Origin: Pelagibacteraceae bacterium AG-464-P07
Lineage (GTDB): Bacteria; Pseudomonadota; Alphaproteobacteria; Pelagibacterales; Pelagibacteraceae
DNA length: 64,000 nt
Direction of reading: 5' to 3'
Assembly (NCBI GenBank): GCA_003211695.1
Contig: QCSA01000002.1
Span: 62,001-126,000, forward strand
Of the stretch, positions 16,032 through 24,149 are shown piece by piece. The notes under the pieces were generated by a model. The model was given only the letters and a program-made list of their open reading frames with translations, had not been told where the DNA came from and did not search any database. Position 1 is the stretch's first letter; the number at the start of each line of letters is the position of its first letter. The position numbers and the translations under genes were made by a program.

Positions 16032-16366
16032 GCACAATAACTTCTTATTTATTTTTAGTTTTAGCTGTAGCTCTAGGAACTGCATCAAATAGTTTTGCAA
16101 AAAGTGCAGAAGGATTTACGTTATGGATACCTAGCATCATTACAGCAATTACTATTGTCTTATGTATGTATTCCTTATCTCATGTTATGAAGGTTATACC
16201 TGTCGGTGTTACCTATGCTTCTTTTGCTGGTTTAACTATTATTGCTACAGCAGTTGTTGGAGTTTTTAAATTTAATCAGATACTTAATCTTTATACTTTA
16301 ATAGGTTTGGGATTAATTATTATAGGAGTTTTAATGGTTAATCTAATGGGTAAAACTAGTATTTAA
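16028..16366 (+). CDS. SMR-like small multidrug/DMT transporter lacking the TM1 glutamate
   Basis: A 112-residue, four-helix protein of the small multidrug resistance family. SAEGFTLW after helix 1 and IPVGVTYASFAGLTII in helix 3 match EmrE (SEGFTRLW, IPTGIAYAIWSGVGIV). Helix 1 (YLFLVLAVALGTASNSFAK) carries no acidic residue, whereas EmrE, Gdx and MdtJI have a Glu (Glu14 in EmrE) essential for proton coupling; here it aligns with Val, and the conserved Trp63 aligns with Phe. It overlaps mtnA by four bases, so it belongs to the MTA salvage unit and might move a product or precursor of that pathway. Mechanism and substrate are open. Confidence 0.8.
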   Translation: MSTITSYLFLVLAVALGTASNSFAKSAEGFTLWIPSIITAITIVLCMYSLSHVMKVIPVGVTYASFAGLTIIATAVVGVFKFNQILNLYTLIGLGLIIIGVLMVNLMGKTSI

Positions 16367-16371
16367 AAAAA

Positions 16372-18408
16372 TTATCTCAAGGAAGCTGCTATATTACCAC
16401 CATCAACAGTAAGAACTGCTCCAGTAGTTTTTTTGGAAGTAGCTAAATGAAAAAATGCTTTAGCTACATCTTCTGCTTTGACTTCATCTAGCAATAAATT
16501 TCCTCGCATATAATTATTAGTAGATACTGATCTTGCTTTAGCTCTAGTCTTAATCATTCTATCAGTCATTAAACCACTTCTTATTCTATCTGCATTTACT
16601 CCATTAGATCTAATTCCATAAGAACCATAATCGACCGCATATTGTTTGCATAAACTAAGTAAAGCTGATTTTGGTAATCCATATGGTCCAAAATTTTTTC
16701 CAGGGTTTACTGATTGTTTTGAAATATTAAAAAGCAAACAGCCATTGATATTTTGTTTTTTCATTATTTTAATAGCTTCAGAGGCACAATTTTGATGAGA
16801 AAAAAAATTATCCTCAAAACTTTGTCGTAATATATTATCGTCTACTTCGCCTATGGCTCCATTAGTTGCTGTTCCTGCGTTTGAAATTAAGATATCTACT
16901 CCTCCATATTTTTCACAAATTTGATTAAAAGCTTTTTTAACGCTTTTTTTACTTCTCACATCGCAATGAATACAAAGGTCTTTAATTTTAGATTGTAAAT
17001 CTATTAATCTTTCTAGATTATAATCAAGCAGAACAACCTCAGCGCCATAACTTTTAAACATTTTATAAGTTTCAAAACCTATAGTTCCAGTGCTTCCAGT
17101 TATAACAACAACATTACCTTCAAGAAGTTTTTTCTTTTTTTTAATTTTTGCTTGTTCTAAAGACCAATATTCAACATCAAAAAGATCCTTCTCTGGTATA
17201 AATTTGTATTTCGAAGTTTCTTCAACTGAGGCAATTACCTTAGCATTGGTTTCGGCTAGATCAGCAGCAATTTTTGCAGACTTCAAATCTTTTCCAATAC
17301 TAAACATACCCACATTTTGAACAAAAATCACTCTTGGAGAAGTATCCAACATAACCTTTTTTTCTTTAACTTTATTTTTGTTTTTATTGAAATAATTGAT
17401 ATATTTTTTTCTATAGTTCTTAATAGCTTTGCTTACCGTTAGTTTAAAATCATTTACCGAAGAATTTTTCTTTGGAGTTATTATTAAAGGAAATGGTTTA
17501 ACTCTAATGACATGGTCGGGAGTTGCGGTGCCTTTCGATGAATATGACCTGACATTTTTTCCATTCATAAAATATTTAATGTAATTATTTAATTTATAAT
17601 TAACTATGAATTTTTGATCTGGATTGTTATCAGATAAAAGACCTCTAATTATTGGAGCAATTTCGTTAGGATTAAATTTAGTTGAGAATTTATTAATTTG
17701 TTTAATTTTTTTAGCTTTTAATTTTTTTACTGCTCTTTCAGCTTGAGAGACATATTTTATCATTAAATCATAAGCCTCCTTGGCGTTATCGCCAAAAGTG
17801 AATATTCCGTGGTTCATTAATATTAAACAGTTGGTGTTAGGATTTTTAGAATAAATTTCGTTTACTTTTTTAGCTAACTTAAACCCTGGCATGATGTATG
17901 GAACTGCGCAAACTCTATTACCAAATATTTTATTGCAAAAATTTAACCCCTTTGGTCTGTTAGTTACGTTTAGGATCGCATTGGCATGAGTATGATCTAC
18001 AAATTTAAATGGTAAAAAAGCATGTAAAAATGTTTCAACAGAGGGATTGGGAGATTTAATGTTGATAAGGTTTCTTTTTTGGTAACTAACCATATCCTCA
18101 TCAGATAAATATTTCTTTTTTTTAAGATTAAGTAATGGTTCTAATTTTACAGCAGGTAATCCTTCAGGCTCTATATCGGCCATATCCCAGCCACTACCTT
18201 TTACACACAAAACTTCATAGTTTTTTCCGTCTATATCTTTGATTCTTGTTTTTACGGAAGTATTTCCCCCTCCATGCAATACTAATTCTTTATTTTTTCC
18301 CAATAATCGGCTGGTATATACCCTCAAAGCAATATCTTTGGAAAATCCAAGATTTTTATATTTTTTTACGAATTTTTTTGCTTCGGTATTTGACCAATCG
18401 TTTTTCAA
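16372..18408 (-). CDS. Bifunctional class II aldolase / short-chain dehydrogenase (RhaD-ADH-like)
   Basis: A 678-residue fusion. The N-terminal class II aldolase domain (about residues 1-230) has HGGGNTSVK, KGSGWDMA, a Glu in PSVETFLHAF, the zinc pair in VDHTHANAIL and the third His in LMNHGIFTFG. The C-terminal SDR domain (about 430-678) has VVITGSTGTIGFE, DILISNAG, a Ser in FNISKQS and YGLPKSALL (Tyr-X3-Lys). Relatives are named rhamnulose-1-phosphate aldolase/lactaldehyde dehydrogenase, but there are no rhamnose-uptake genes here. It faces mtnP-mtnA convergently, 5 bp after the SMR gene. I infer a DHAP-shunt role: cleaving methylthioribulose 1-phosphate into DHAP and methylthioacetaldehyde, which the SDR half would reduce or oxidise. 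Confidence 0.85.
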   Translation of the reverse strand: MKNDWSNTEAKKFVKKYKNLGFSKDIALRVYTSRLLGKNKELVLHGGGNTSVKTRIKDIDGKNYEVLCVKGSGWDMADIEPEGLPAVKLEPLLNLKKKKYLSDEDMVSYQKRNLINIKSPNPSVETFLHAFLPFKFVDHTHANAILNVTNRPKGLNFCNKIFGNRVCAVPYIMPGFKLAKKVNEIYSKNPNTNCLILMNHGIFTFGDNAKEAYDLMIKYVSQAERAVKKLKAKKIKQINKFSTKFNPNEIAPIIRGLLSDNNPDQKFIVNYKLNNYIKYFMNGKNVRSYSSKGTATPDHVIRVKPFPLIITPKKNSSVNDFKLTVSKAIKNYRKKYINYFNKNKNKVKEKKVMLDTSPRVIFVQNVGMFSIGKDLKSAKIAADLAETNAKVIASVEETSKYKFIPEKDLFDVEYWSLEQAKIKKKKKLLEGNVVVITGSTGTIGFETYKMFKSYGAEVVLLDYNLERLIDLQSKIKDLCIHCDVRSKKSVKKAFNQICEKYGGVDILISNAGTATNGAIGEVDDNILRQSFEDNFFSHQNCASEAIKIMKKQNINGCLLFNISKQSVNPGKNFGPYGLPKSALLSLCKQYAVDYGSYGIRSNGVNADRIRSGLMTDRMIKTRAKARSVSTNNYMRGNLLLDEVKAEDVAKAFFHLATSKKTTGAVLTVDGGNIAASLR

Positions 18409-18514
18409 AATTAACTCCGTGAGAAATATTTATAGCAGTTTTTTATTTGAAAGAAGCAAAAAATTTGATTACTTTTAAATATCGATTCGAAGTTTAAAAA
18501 AAGGGCAATTTTAT

Positions 18515-19558
18515 ATGGTGAAAGTTGGTGAACATATCGCATTGGATTTTGTGGGTATAAAACATGATTATACTCCTAAGTTTTTTGGTAAAATAATATA
18601 CAAAATTGCGAAAGCTGCAAAAGTAGAAATACTTAATATTTCTCAGCATAAATTTAAACCACAAGGATTTACTTTAGTTGCACTGTTGGCAGAAAGTCAC
18701 ATGAGTTTTCACACTTTTCCAGAAAAAAATATAATAAGTTTCGATTTTTTTACCTGTGCAAAAATTTCTCCTTCTGTAGCTTTAGACATACTTAAAAAAG
18801 AAATTAAACACAAAAGAATAATAGTTAGAAAATTTGATAGAAGTACCGTAGGTCTTTATGATGATATTTATAGCACACCTGGTCAAAAAAAATATTATGT
18901 TGTTAACAAAGTTCTTGAGGATTTTGTTTCCAAAGTTGGTCAACATATAGAAATTTTAGAATTAGAAGAATTTGGAAAATCTTTATTTATAGATAATGAA
19001 CTTCAGGTTGCTGAAAAAGATGAACATATCTACAGTGGACAGTTTGTAGATTCTGCTATGAGTTTAAATTCCAAAAATTCGAATGCAGCAATAATTGGAG
19101 GAGGAGATGGAGGTGTAGCAAGAGAATGTTTGTCTAAAAGATTTAACTTTGTTGATTGGTTTGAATTAGATCCAGAAGTAGTATCTGTATGTACTAAACA
19201 TCTTTCCAAAATCGGTAGAAAAGTAAAAGAAAGTAATACTGTAAAATGTGTATGGGGGGATGCTTTTGAAAGCATAAATTCTATAGAGGATTCAAAATAT
19301 GATAAGATTTTCGTTGACCTTAATGACGATCAATATTGTATTAATCTTGCAGCAAAAAATATGAACAATCTAAAAAGAATTTTAAAGCCAGGTGGGGTTA
19401 TAACAGCACAGGTTGGAAGCAAAGATAAAAAACATAAACAAGTAGATAATTGGCTTAAGGTTCTATCTAAAAATTTTGGAAATTCCAAACTTGATGGAGT
19501 ATTCATTCCTAGTTTCGACTGTAACTGGAATTTTGCATCGTCTATCCTTAAATCTTAA
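18515..19558 (+). CDS. Fused S-adenosylmethionine decarboxylase / spermidine synthase
   Basis: A 347-residue SpeD-SpeE fusion. Residues 1 to about 112 are a prokaryotic AdoMet decarboxylase: GEHIALDFVG, HKFKPQGFTLVALL and AESHMSFHTFPE, where the Ser of ESH becomes the pyruvoyl group, followed by the Cys of FDFFTCAK. Residues about 113-347 are a spermidine-synthase fold: STPGQKKYY, DEHIYSGQ, AIIGGGDGGVAREC (decarboxylated-AdoMet site) and FVDLNDDQ, which keeps the two catalytic-position Asp residues but lacks the usual following Pro. It makes spermidine-type polyamines and releases methylthioadenosine, the MtnP substrate. Divergent from the aldolase/dehydrogenase across about 106 bp, with AAAGGG as ribosome site. 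Confidence 0.88.
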   Translation: MVKVGEHIALDFVGIKHDYTPKFFGKIIYKIAKAAKVEILNISQHKFKPQGFTLVALLAESHMSFHTFPEKNIISFDFFTCAKISPSVALDILKKEIKHKRIIVRKFDRSTVGLYDDIYSTPGQKKYYVVNKVLEDFVSKVGQHIEILELEEFGKSLFIDNELQVAEKDEHIYSGQFVDSAMSLNSKNSNAAIIGGGDGGVARECLSKRFNFVDWFELDPEVVSVCTKHLSKIGRKVKESNTVKCVWGDAFESINSIEDSKYDKIFVDLNDDQYCINLAAKNMNNLKRILKPGGVITAQVGSKDKKHKQVDNWLKVLSKNFGNSKLDGVFIPSFDCNWNFASSILKS

Positions 19559-19574
19559 TTAAATTTAAGCTGTT

Positions 19575-19612
19575 TGTAAGTAGTTTTATTGATCCTGGTT
19601 GAGATACTTACA
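19575..19612 (+). promoter_or_regulatory. Inverted repeat in the leader of the amino-acid ABC transporter genes
   Basis: TGTAAGTA at 19575-19582 and TACTTACA at 19605-19612 form a perfect 8-bp inverted repeat with a 22-base loop, 29 bp before the ATPase start at 19642. No T-run follows, so this is not an ordinary terminator. It may be an operator or leader hairpin. Confidence 0.35.
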
Positions 19613-19641
19613 GAAGAAGTTTATTATTGTGTGAAATCAAT

Positions 19642-20406
19642 ATGACCAACGCGTTACAAATTAAAAATTTAAAAAAATCTTTTGGTAATTTAGAAGTTAT
19701 TAAAGATCTTTCGCTAACAGCAAAAAAGGGCGAAGTTATATGCATTATTGGAACAAGTGGATCAGGGAAGAGTACCCTATTACGGTGCGTTAATCTTTTA
19801 GAAACCCCTGATTCAGGAGAAGTATATGTGAATGGTGAGTTAATAAAAATGAAAAAAGATAAAAACGGAAAATTAATACCTGTTGAACAAAATCAAGTTG
19901 ATAGAATCAGATCCAAATTAAGCATGGTGTTTCAAGACTTTAATTTATGGTCTCATATGACTGTTCTTCAAAATGTGATAGAGGCACCTATTCATGTTCA
20001 AAACATTGACAAGAATATAGCTAGAAAAAATGGATATCAATTGTTAGAAAAAGTTGGAATAGCAGAAAAAGCAGATCAGTACCCATCTAATCTTTCTGGT
20101 GGTCAGCAACAAAGAGCAGCTATAGCACGAGCATTAGCTATGAATCCTGATGTTATGTTATTTGATGAACCAACTTCCTCGCTTGATCCTGAACTTGTTG
20201 GTGAAGTTTTGAAAGTAATGCAAACACTTGCGGAAGAGGGCCGTACCATGATTATCGTAACTCACGAAATGGGGTTTGCCAAAGGTGTCTCTTCTAAAGT
20301 TATTTTTCTTGATCAAGGGCGTATAGAAGAAGAAGAAACTCCTGATAAATTCTTTAATAATCCACAATCATTAAGATTGAAGCGATTTTTAGCGGCCAAT
20401 TTATAA
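19642..20406 (+). CDS. Polar amino-acid ABC transporter ATP-binding protein
   Basis: A HisP/GlnQ-type ATPase of 254 residues from the ATG at 19642; a TTG five codons earlier is possible but adds MCEIN only. Walker A is [10 protein letters not shown], the Q-loop region [11 protein letters not shown], the signature [16 protein letters not shown], Walker [15 protein letters not shown] and the switch His VTHEMGFAK. It energises the importer made by the binding protein at 20492 and the permeases at 21410 and 22120. The HisP-like insertion [18 protein letters not shown] before the Q-loop suits the basic/polar amino-acid (histidine, lysine, arginine, opine) branch. Confidence 0.93.
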   Translation: MTNALQIKNLKKSFGNLEVIKDLSLTAKKGEVICIIGTSGSGKSTLLRCVNLLETPDSGEVYVNGELIKMKKDKNGKLIPVEQNQVDRIRSKLSMVFQDFNLWSHMTVLQNVIEAPIHVQNIDKNIARKNGYQLLEKVGIAEKADQYPSNLSGGQQQRAAIARALAMNPDVMLFDEPTSSLDPELVGEVLKVMQTLAEEGRTMIIVTHEMGFAKGVSSKVIFLDQGRIEEEETPDKFFNNPQSLRLKRFLAANL

Positions 20407-20491
20407 GTATAAATAGGGTATGACGATATATATTTATGTTATATCCTAGTTTTAAAAAAAACATATATGGAGGGGGGAGTAGAATAAAATA

Positions 20492-21325
20492 ATGAAAAAA
20501 TATTTTTTAACACTTATTGCCTTTTTATTGATGACTATCTCTGCTGCGTACGCTGGAGACTGGTCTAAAATTAAAATAGGTACAGAAGGAGCATATCCAC
20601 CTTGGAATGGAACAAATGCTGCTGGAGAGCTTGAAGGTGCAGAAATAGATTTAGTACGTGATCTTTGTGCAAGAATGAATGCTGAATGTGAACTTGTTGC
20701 ACAAGATTGGGATGGTATTATCCCAGCTCTGCAAAATGGAAAATATGATGCAATCATGGCCGGAATGTCAATTACAGAAGAAAGAATGCAAGTAATTAAC
20801 TTTTCACAAGGTTATGCTAATGAGCCAGCATCTTTTTCAGTATTAAAATCATCTTCACTTGCAGCTTTAGGGCACTCAGGCAAGGTAAACATGGACGCTT
20901 TAGATGGTAAATCTAAGAAATTACTTAACTCACTTAAGAAAACTTTAAAAGGAGCTACTGTTGGTGTTCAAGGTTCCACGACGCATGAAAATTTTGTCAA
21001 ACAAGTTTTGGGTGACTCGGTTACAATGAAATCATATGATACGCAAGAAAATCTCGAGCTAGATTTAAGCGTGGGTAGAATTGATGCAGCATTATCTGAT
21101 CAAGGTTCTATGGAAAAATTCATGGAGTCCGATAAAGGAAAAAAAATAGTATTTATTGGACCAGGTCTTGGAGGAGGCCCATTTGGTGGAGGAGTTGGAG
21201 TTGGTTTACGAAAAAATGATACTGATCTCTTAAAAATGTTTAACAAAGCTATCGATGGGGCTAGAGCCGATGGTACGCTTGCTGAACATTTTACTAAATG
21301 GTTTGGCAAAGATATTTCAATGTAA
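20492..21325 (+). CDS. Periplasmic amino-acid-binding protein (SBP family 3)
   Basis: Substrate-binding protein of 277 residues for the polar amino-acid ABC importer. A signal peptide (MKKYFLTLIAFLLMTISAAYA) precedes the type II fold: IKIGTEGAYPPWNGTNAAGE (about residues 28-47), EGAEIDLVRDLCARM, QDWDGIIPALQNGKYDAIMA and MSITEERMQVINFS. The C-terminal lobe has GVQGSTTHENF. Aromatic and acidic pocket residues resemble the lysine/arginine/ornithine or opine group, but the ligand is not certain. A strong G-rich ribosome site (GGAGG run near 20468-20478) and the terminator after it fit the high expression typical of such proteins in oligotrophs. Confidence 0.93.
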   Translation: MKKYFLTLIAFLLMTISAAYAGDWSKIKIGTEGAYPPWNGTNAAGELEGAEIDLVRDLCARMNAECELVAQDWDGIIPALQNGKYDAIMAGMSITEERMQVINFSQGYANEPASFSVLKSSSLAALGHSGKVNMDALDGKSKKLLNSLKKTLKGATVGVQGSTTHENFVKQVLGDSVTMKSYDTQENLELDLSVGRIDAALSDQGSMEKFMESDKGKKIVFIGPGLGGGPFGGGVGVGLRKNDTDLLKMFNKAIDGARADGTLAEHFTKWFGKDISM

Positions 21326-21360
21326 TTGTTTGTTAGTTATAACAATTAATAACAATAAAG

Positions 21361-21396
21361 AAGAGCGGCCATTACATGTGGCTGCTCTTTTTTTTT
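21361..21396 (+). terminator. Intrinsic terminator/attenuator after the binding-protein gene
   Basis: Ten-base stem AAGAGCGGCC / GGCTGCTCTT (one G-U pair) with a 9-base loop and a run of T to 21396. It is the clearest G/C-rich terminator in the window and lies inside the transporter operon, so it should set a high binding-protein to permease ratio. Confidence 0.85.
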
Positions 21397-21409
21397 GGGA
21401 GTATAGCTT

Positions 21410-22117
21410 ATGGATTTAGAATTATTAGTTTTAGGAGACGAAGGTTGGGGCGATGAGATGCTTCGGGCAGCTTTAGTAACTCTGATGGTAAGTCTTACGG
21501 CAATGGGCATAGGTTTATTCATTTCTATTTTTGGCACACTGTCAAAATTATCAAATAAATTCTATGTAAGATTGATTGCGGATGTATACACAACTATTGT
21601 AAGAGGCATTCCAGAATTGCTTGTAATTTACTTATTATTTTTTGGTGGCAGCAATGCTGTCATGAGCGTAGCAAAATTATTTGGCTATCATGGCTATATA
21701 GAACTTAATGCTTTTGTTATTGGAGCCATTGCTATTGGTGCTATATCAGGAGCTTACTCCACAGAGGTCATTAGGGGAGCTTTTTTAGCTGTTCCACGAG
21801 GCCAGATTGATGCAGCAAAGTCGGTTGGAATGAATAAGTTTGTTATATTTGCTAGAATTCTAATCCCGCAAGTTTTGCGGTACGCGCTGCCAGGTTTAGG
21901 TAATGTTTGGCAACTGACGCTTAAAGACACAGCTCTGATAATGGTTACGGGATTAGTTGAAATTATGAGACAAGCGCATATTGCTTCTGGTTCCACATAC
22001 TCACCGTTTACATTTTATATAACTGCCGCATTACTTTACTTAATTTTAACAACTGCTTCTAATACAATTTTCAATAGTGCTGAGAACTGGGCAAACAAAG
22101 GTGTGAGAAGGGCATAG
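21410..22117 (+). CDS. Polar amino-acid ABC transporter permease (HisQ-like)
   Basis: A 235-residue inner-membrane permease with about five helices. The N-terminal half has LRAALVTLMVSLTAMGIGLFIS, then YTTIVRGIPELLVIYLLFFG, and the EAA loop is seen as GAFLAVPRGQIDAAKSVGMN (about residues 120-139) followed by FARILIPQVLRYALPGLGN. It pairs with the HisM-like permease that starts 2 bp after its stop. GGGAG lies 8-13 bp before the ATG, directly after the terminator T-run, so some read-through or a second promoter must feed it. Confidence 0.93.
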   Translation: MDLELLVLGDEGWGDEMLRAALVTLMVSLTAMGIGLFISIFGTLSKLSNKFYVRLIADVYTTIVRGIPELLVIYLLFFGGSNAVMSVAKLFGYHGYIELNAFVIGAIAIGAISGAYSTEVIRGAFLAVPRGQIDAAKSVGMNKFVIFARILIPQVLRYALPGLGNVWQLTLKDTALIMVTGLVEIMRQAHIASGSTYSPFTFYITAALLYLILTTASNTIFNSAENWANKGVRRA

Positions 22118-22119
22118 TT

Positions 22120-22809
22120 ATGAATTATGAGTTAATGATAGAAACTTTCCCTAAACTATTAGTAGGTTTAAACATAACTATTCAACTCGTTTCAATCTCT
22201 TTATTTGTTGGTTTTTGTTTTGCAATAGGTTTAGCATTATTAAGACTATCCAATAATCTGTTTTTGAATTTTTTTGCAAAAACATATGTTTTTTATTTCA
22301 GAGGAACCCCTCTTCTCGTTCAAATCTTTTTAATCTATTATGGGATTGCACAATTTGAATTTATCAGAGAAAGTTTTGTATGGTCTTTTTTTAAGGAACC
22401 TTATTGGTGCGCTATACTTGCCTTAACTCTAAATACCTGCGCCTATAGTTCAGAAATTATTAGGGGAGGTATACAGTCAGTCTCCTTTGGACAGATTGAA
22501 TCAGCAAAATCAACAGGTATGAGCGGGTTTTTGCTTTATAGAAGAATAATATTACCCATCGCTTTTCGGCAAGCACTGCCAGCCTATGGCAATGAAATGA
22601 TTTTGATGGTCAAGGCGACTTCATTAGTGAGCACAATAACAATAATGGATATAACAGGAATTGCCAGACTAATAATAGCCAAAACTTTCTCTCCAGTTGA
22701 AATTTTTATAGTAGCTGGTTTAATTTATTTGACAATTAATTTTATTGTTACACGGCTAGTTAATTTCTGCGAAATAAAATTAACTCCTTACTTGCGACGT
22801 GCCAATTAA
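22120..22809 (+). CDS. Polar amino-acid ABC transporter permease (HisM-like)
   Basis: The second permease, 229 residues. It has the same layout as its partner: LNITIQLVSISLFVGFCFAIG, YFRGTPLLVQIFLIYYGIAQF, and the EAA loop GIQSVSFGQIESAKSTGMSG (about residues 118-137) followed by RRIILPIAFRQALPAYGNE. Together with the HisQ-like protein it forms the membrane channel that docks the ATPase at 19642. Two-base spacing to the upstream permease indicates coupled translation. The next gene, an FAD oxidoreductase, starts 83 bp on. Confidence 0.93.
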   Translation: MNYELMIETFPKLLVGLNITIQLVSISLFVGFCFAIGLALLRLSNNLFLNFFAKTYVFYFRGTPLLVQIFLIYYGIAQFEFIRESFVWSFFKEPYWCAILALTLNTCAYSSEIIRGGIQSVSFGQIESAKSTGMSGFLLYRRIILPIAFRQALPAYGNEMILMVKATSLVSTITIMDITGIARLIIAKTFSPVEIFIVAGLIYLTINFIVTRLVNFCEIKLTPYLRRAN

Positions 22810-22892
22810 TTTTAGGAATCAAGTGACAAAAAAAAATAAACTATTTAAATTAATGATCAAGTTAACACAAACTATTCAAAATAATCTAAGAT

Positions 22893-24122
22893 ATGAGTAA
22901 AATAGCGGTCATCGGAGCAGGCATCATTGGAGTCTGTATTGCTCATTTTTTAAGAAAGAATGGACATGAAGTAATATTGTATGATCAGAATGAACCTGGA
23001 ACTCAAACATCTTTTGGAAGCGCAGGACTTTTTGCGAATCGTGAGTGTGTTACCGCTAATTCACCTAAGTTGTGGAAGAATTTGCCAGCTATGTTGCTTA
23101 GCAAAAACGGTCCGTTAGTTATTGATTGGCTTTATGTTTTTACACATTTGCCGTGGATATTTAGATTTTTAAGGAATTGTACTACAGCAAGAGTCGAACA
23201 CATTGCAAAATCTCTAAGCTCTTTTTCATCCCATGCTAAATTTGCATATGAGGAAATTTTTAATGAAGTAGATGTATCTAAATATATTGTACACAAGGAA
23301 CCAATTTATCTTTATGAATCAAAGGAGTTATTCGAAAAAGATCAGTATGCCTTAAATTTAAGAAAAAAATATAATGTTCACTTTGATATAATCAATAAAG
23401 AGGACATTGCAAAAATGGAACCATCTATAGAGCCTATATATTATAAAGGAATAGTTTTTAAAGGTGAGAGGTTTACAAAATCTCCTATACAAATAACTAA
23501 AAAAATTTTTGATAATTTCATAAGAAACGGAGGTCATTTCGTTTTAAAAAAGATTGATTCAATTTTTAGAAAGGGTGATTCACTTTTTCTCAAATGTGAT
23601 GAACAAGAACATTATGTTGATAAAATTGTTGTTGCAGCGGGTGTATGGTCTAATATTTTAGCACGAACCATTGGTGACAATTTTCCTCTTGATACCGAAC
23701 GCGGATATCACATTATATTTGAAAATAACAGCAACTTGCTTGCACACAGTGTGGGCTGGGCTAAAACGGGTTTTTATATGACACCAATGGATGATGGAAT
23801 TAGAGCAGCTGGCACAGTTGAAATTGCAGGTTTAAAAAAATCAATGAATAAAAATATGTTAACTATGATTGAAGCAACTGCTCGGAGCATTCTACCACAA
23901 TTAGGAAAAGTTAAAAGTCAATGGATGGGATTTAGACCGACTCTCCCTGATTCATTACCAGTGATTGGTGAGTCACAAAAATGTAAAAATGTTTACTATG
24001 CTTTTGGTCACCAACATTTAGGACTTTCGTTGGCTGCAGTGACTGGTAAAATGATATGCTCATTAATCGAAAATAAACCTACCAACATTAACATAGAAGC
24101 ATTAAGTCCTTATCGATTTTAA
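22893..24122 (+). CDS. FAD-dependent amino-acid oxidoreductase (DadA/DAO family)
   Basis: A 409-residue DAO-family flavoprotein. The N-terminus KIAVIGAGIIGVCIAHFL (residues 3-20) is the GxGxxG FAD site, followed by QNEPGTQTSFGSAGLF, and the C-terminal region shows WMGFRPTLPDSLPVIG and YYAFGHQHLGLSLA, as in D-amino-acid dehydrogenase small subunits. It probably deaminates or oxidises a D-amino acid, opine or secondary amine in the cytoplasm, giving electrons to the respiratory chain. Its place after the amino-acid importer suggests that the imported compound is its substrate; this is inferred. Normal family length. Confidence 0.9.
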   Translation: MSKIAVIGAGIIGVCIAHFLRKNGHEVILYDQNEPGTQTSFGSAGLFANRECVTANSPKLWKNLPAMLLSKNGPLVIDWLYVFTHLPWIFRFLRNCTTARVEHIAKSLSSFSSHAKFAYEEIFNEVDVSKYIVHKEPIYLYESKELFEKDQYALNLRKKYNVHFDIINKEDIAKMEPSIEPIYYKGIVFKGERFTKSPIQITKKIFDNFIRNGGHFVLKKIDSIFRKGDSLFLKCDEQEHYVDKIVVAAGVWSNILARTIGDNFPLDTERGYHIIFENNSNLLAHSVGWAKTGFYMTPMDDGIRAAGTVEIAGLKKSMNKNMLTMIEATARSILPQLGKVKSQWMGFRPTLPDSLPVIGESQKCKNVYYAFGHQHLGLSLAAVTGKMICSLIENKPTNINIEALSPYRF

Positions 24123-24149
24123 AGAAAAAATTCCTAGTTTAAATGTAGA

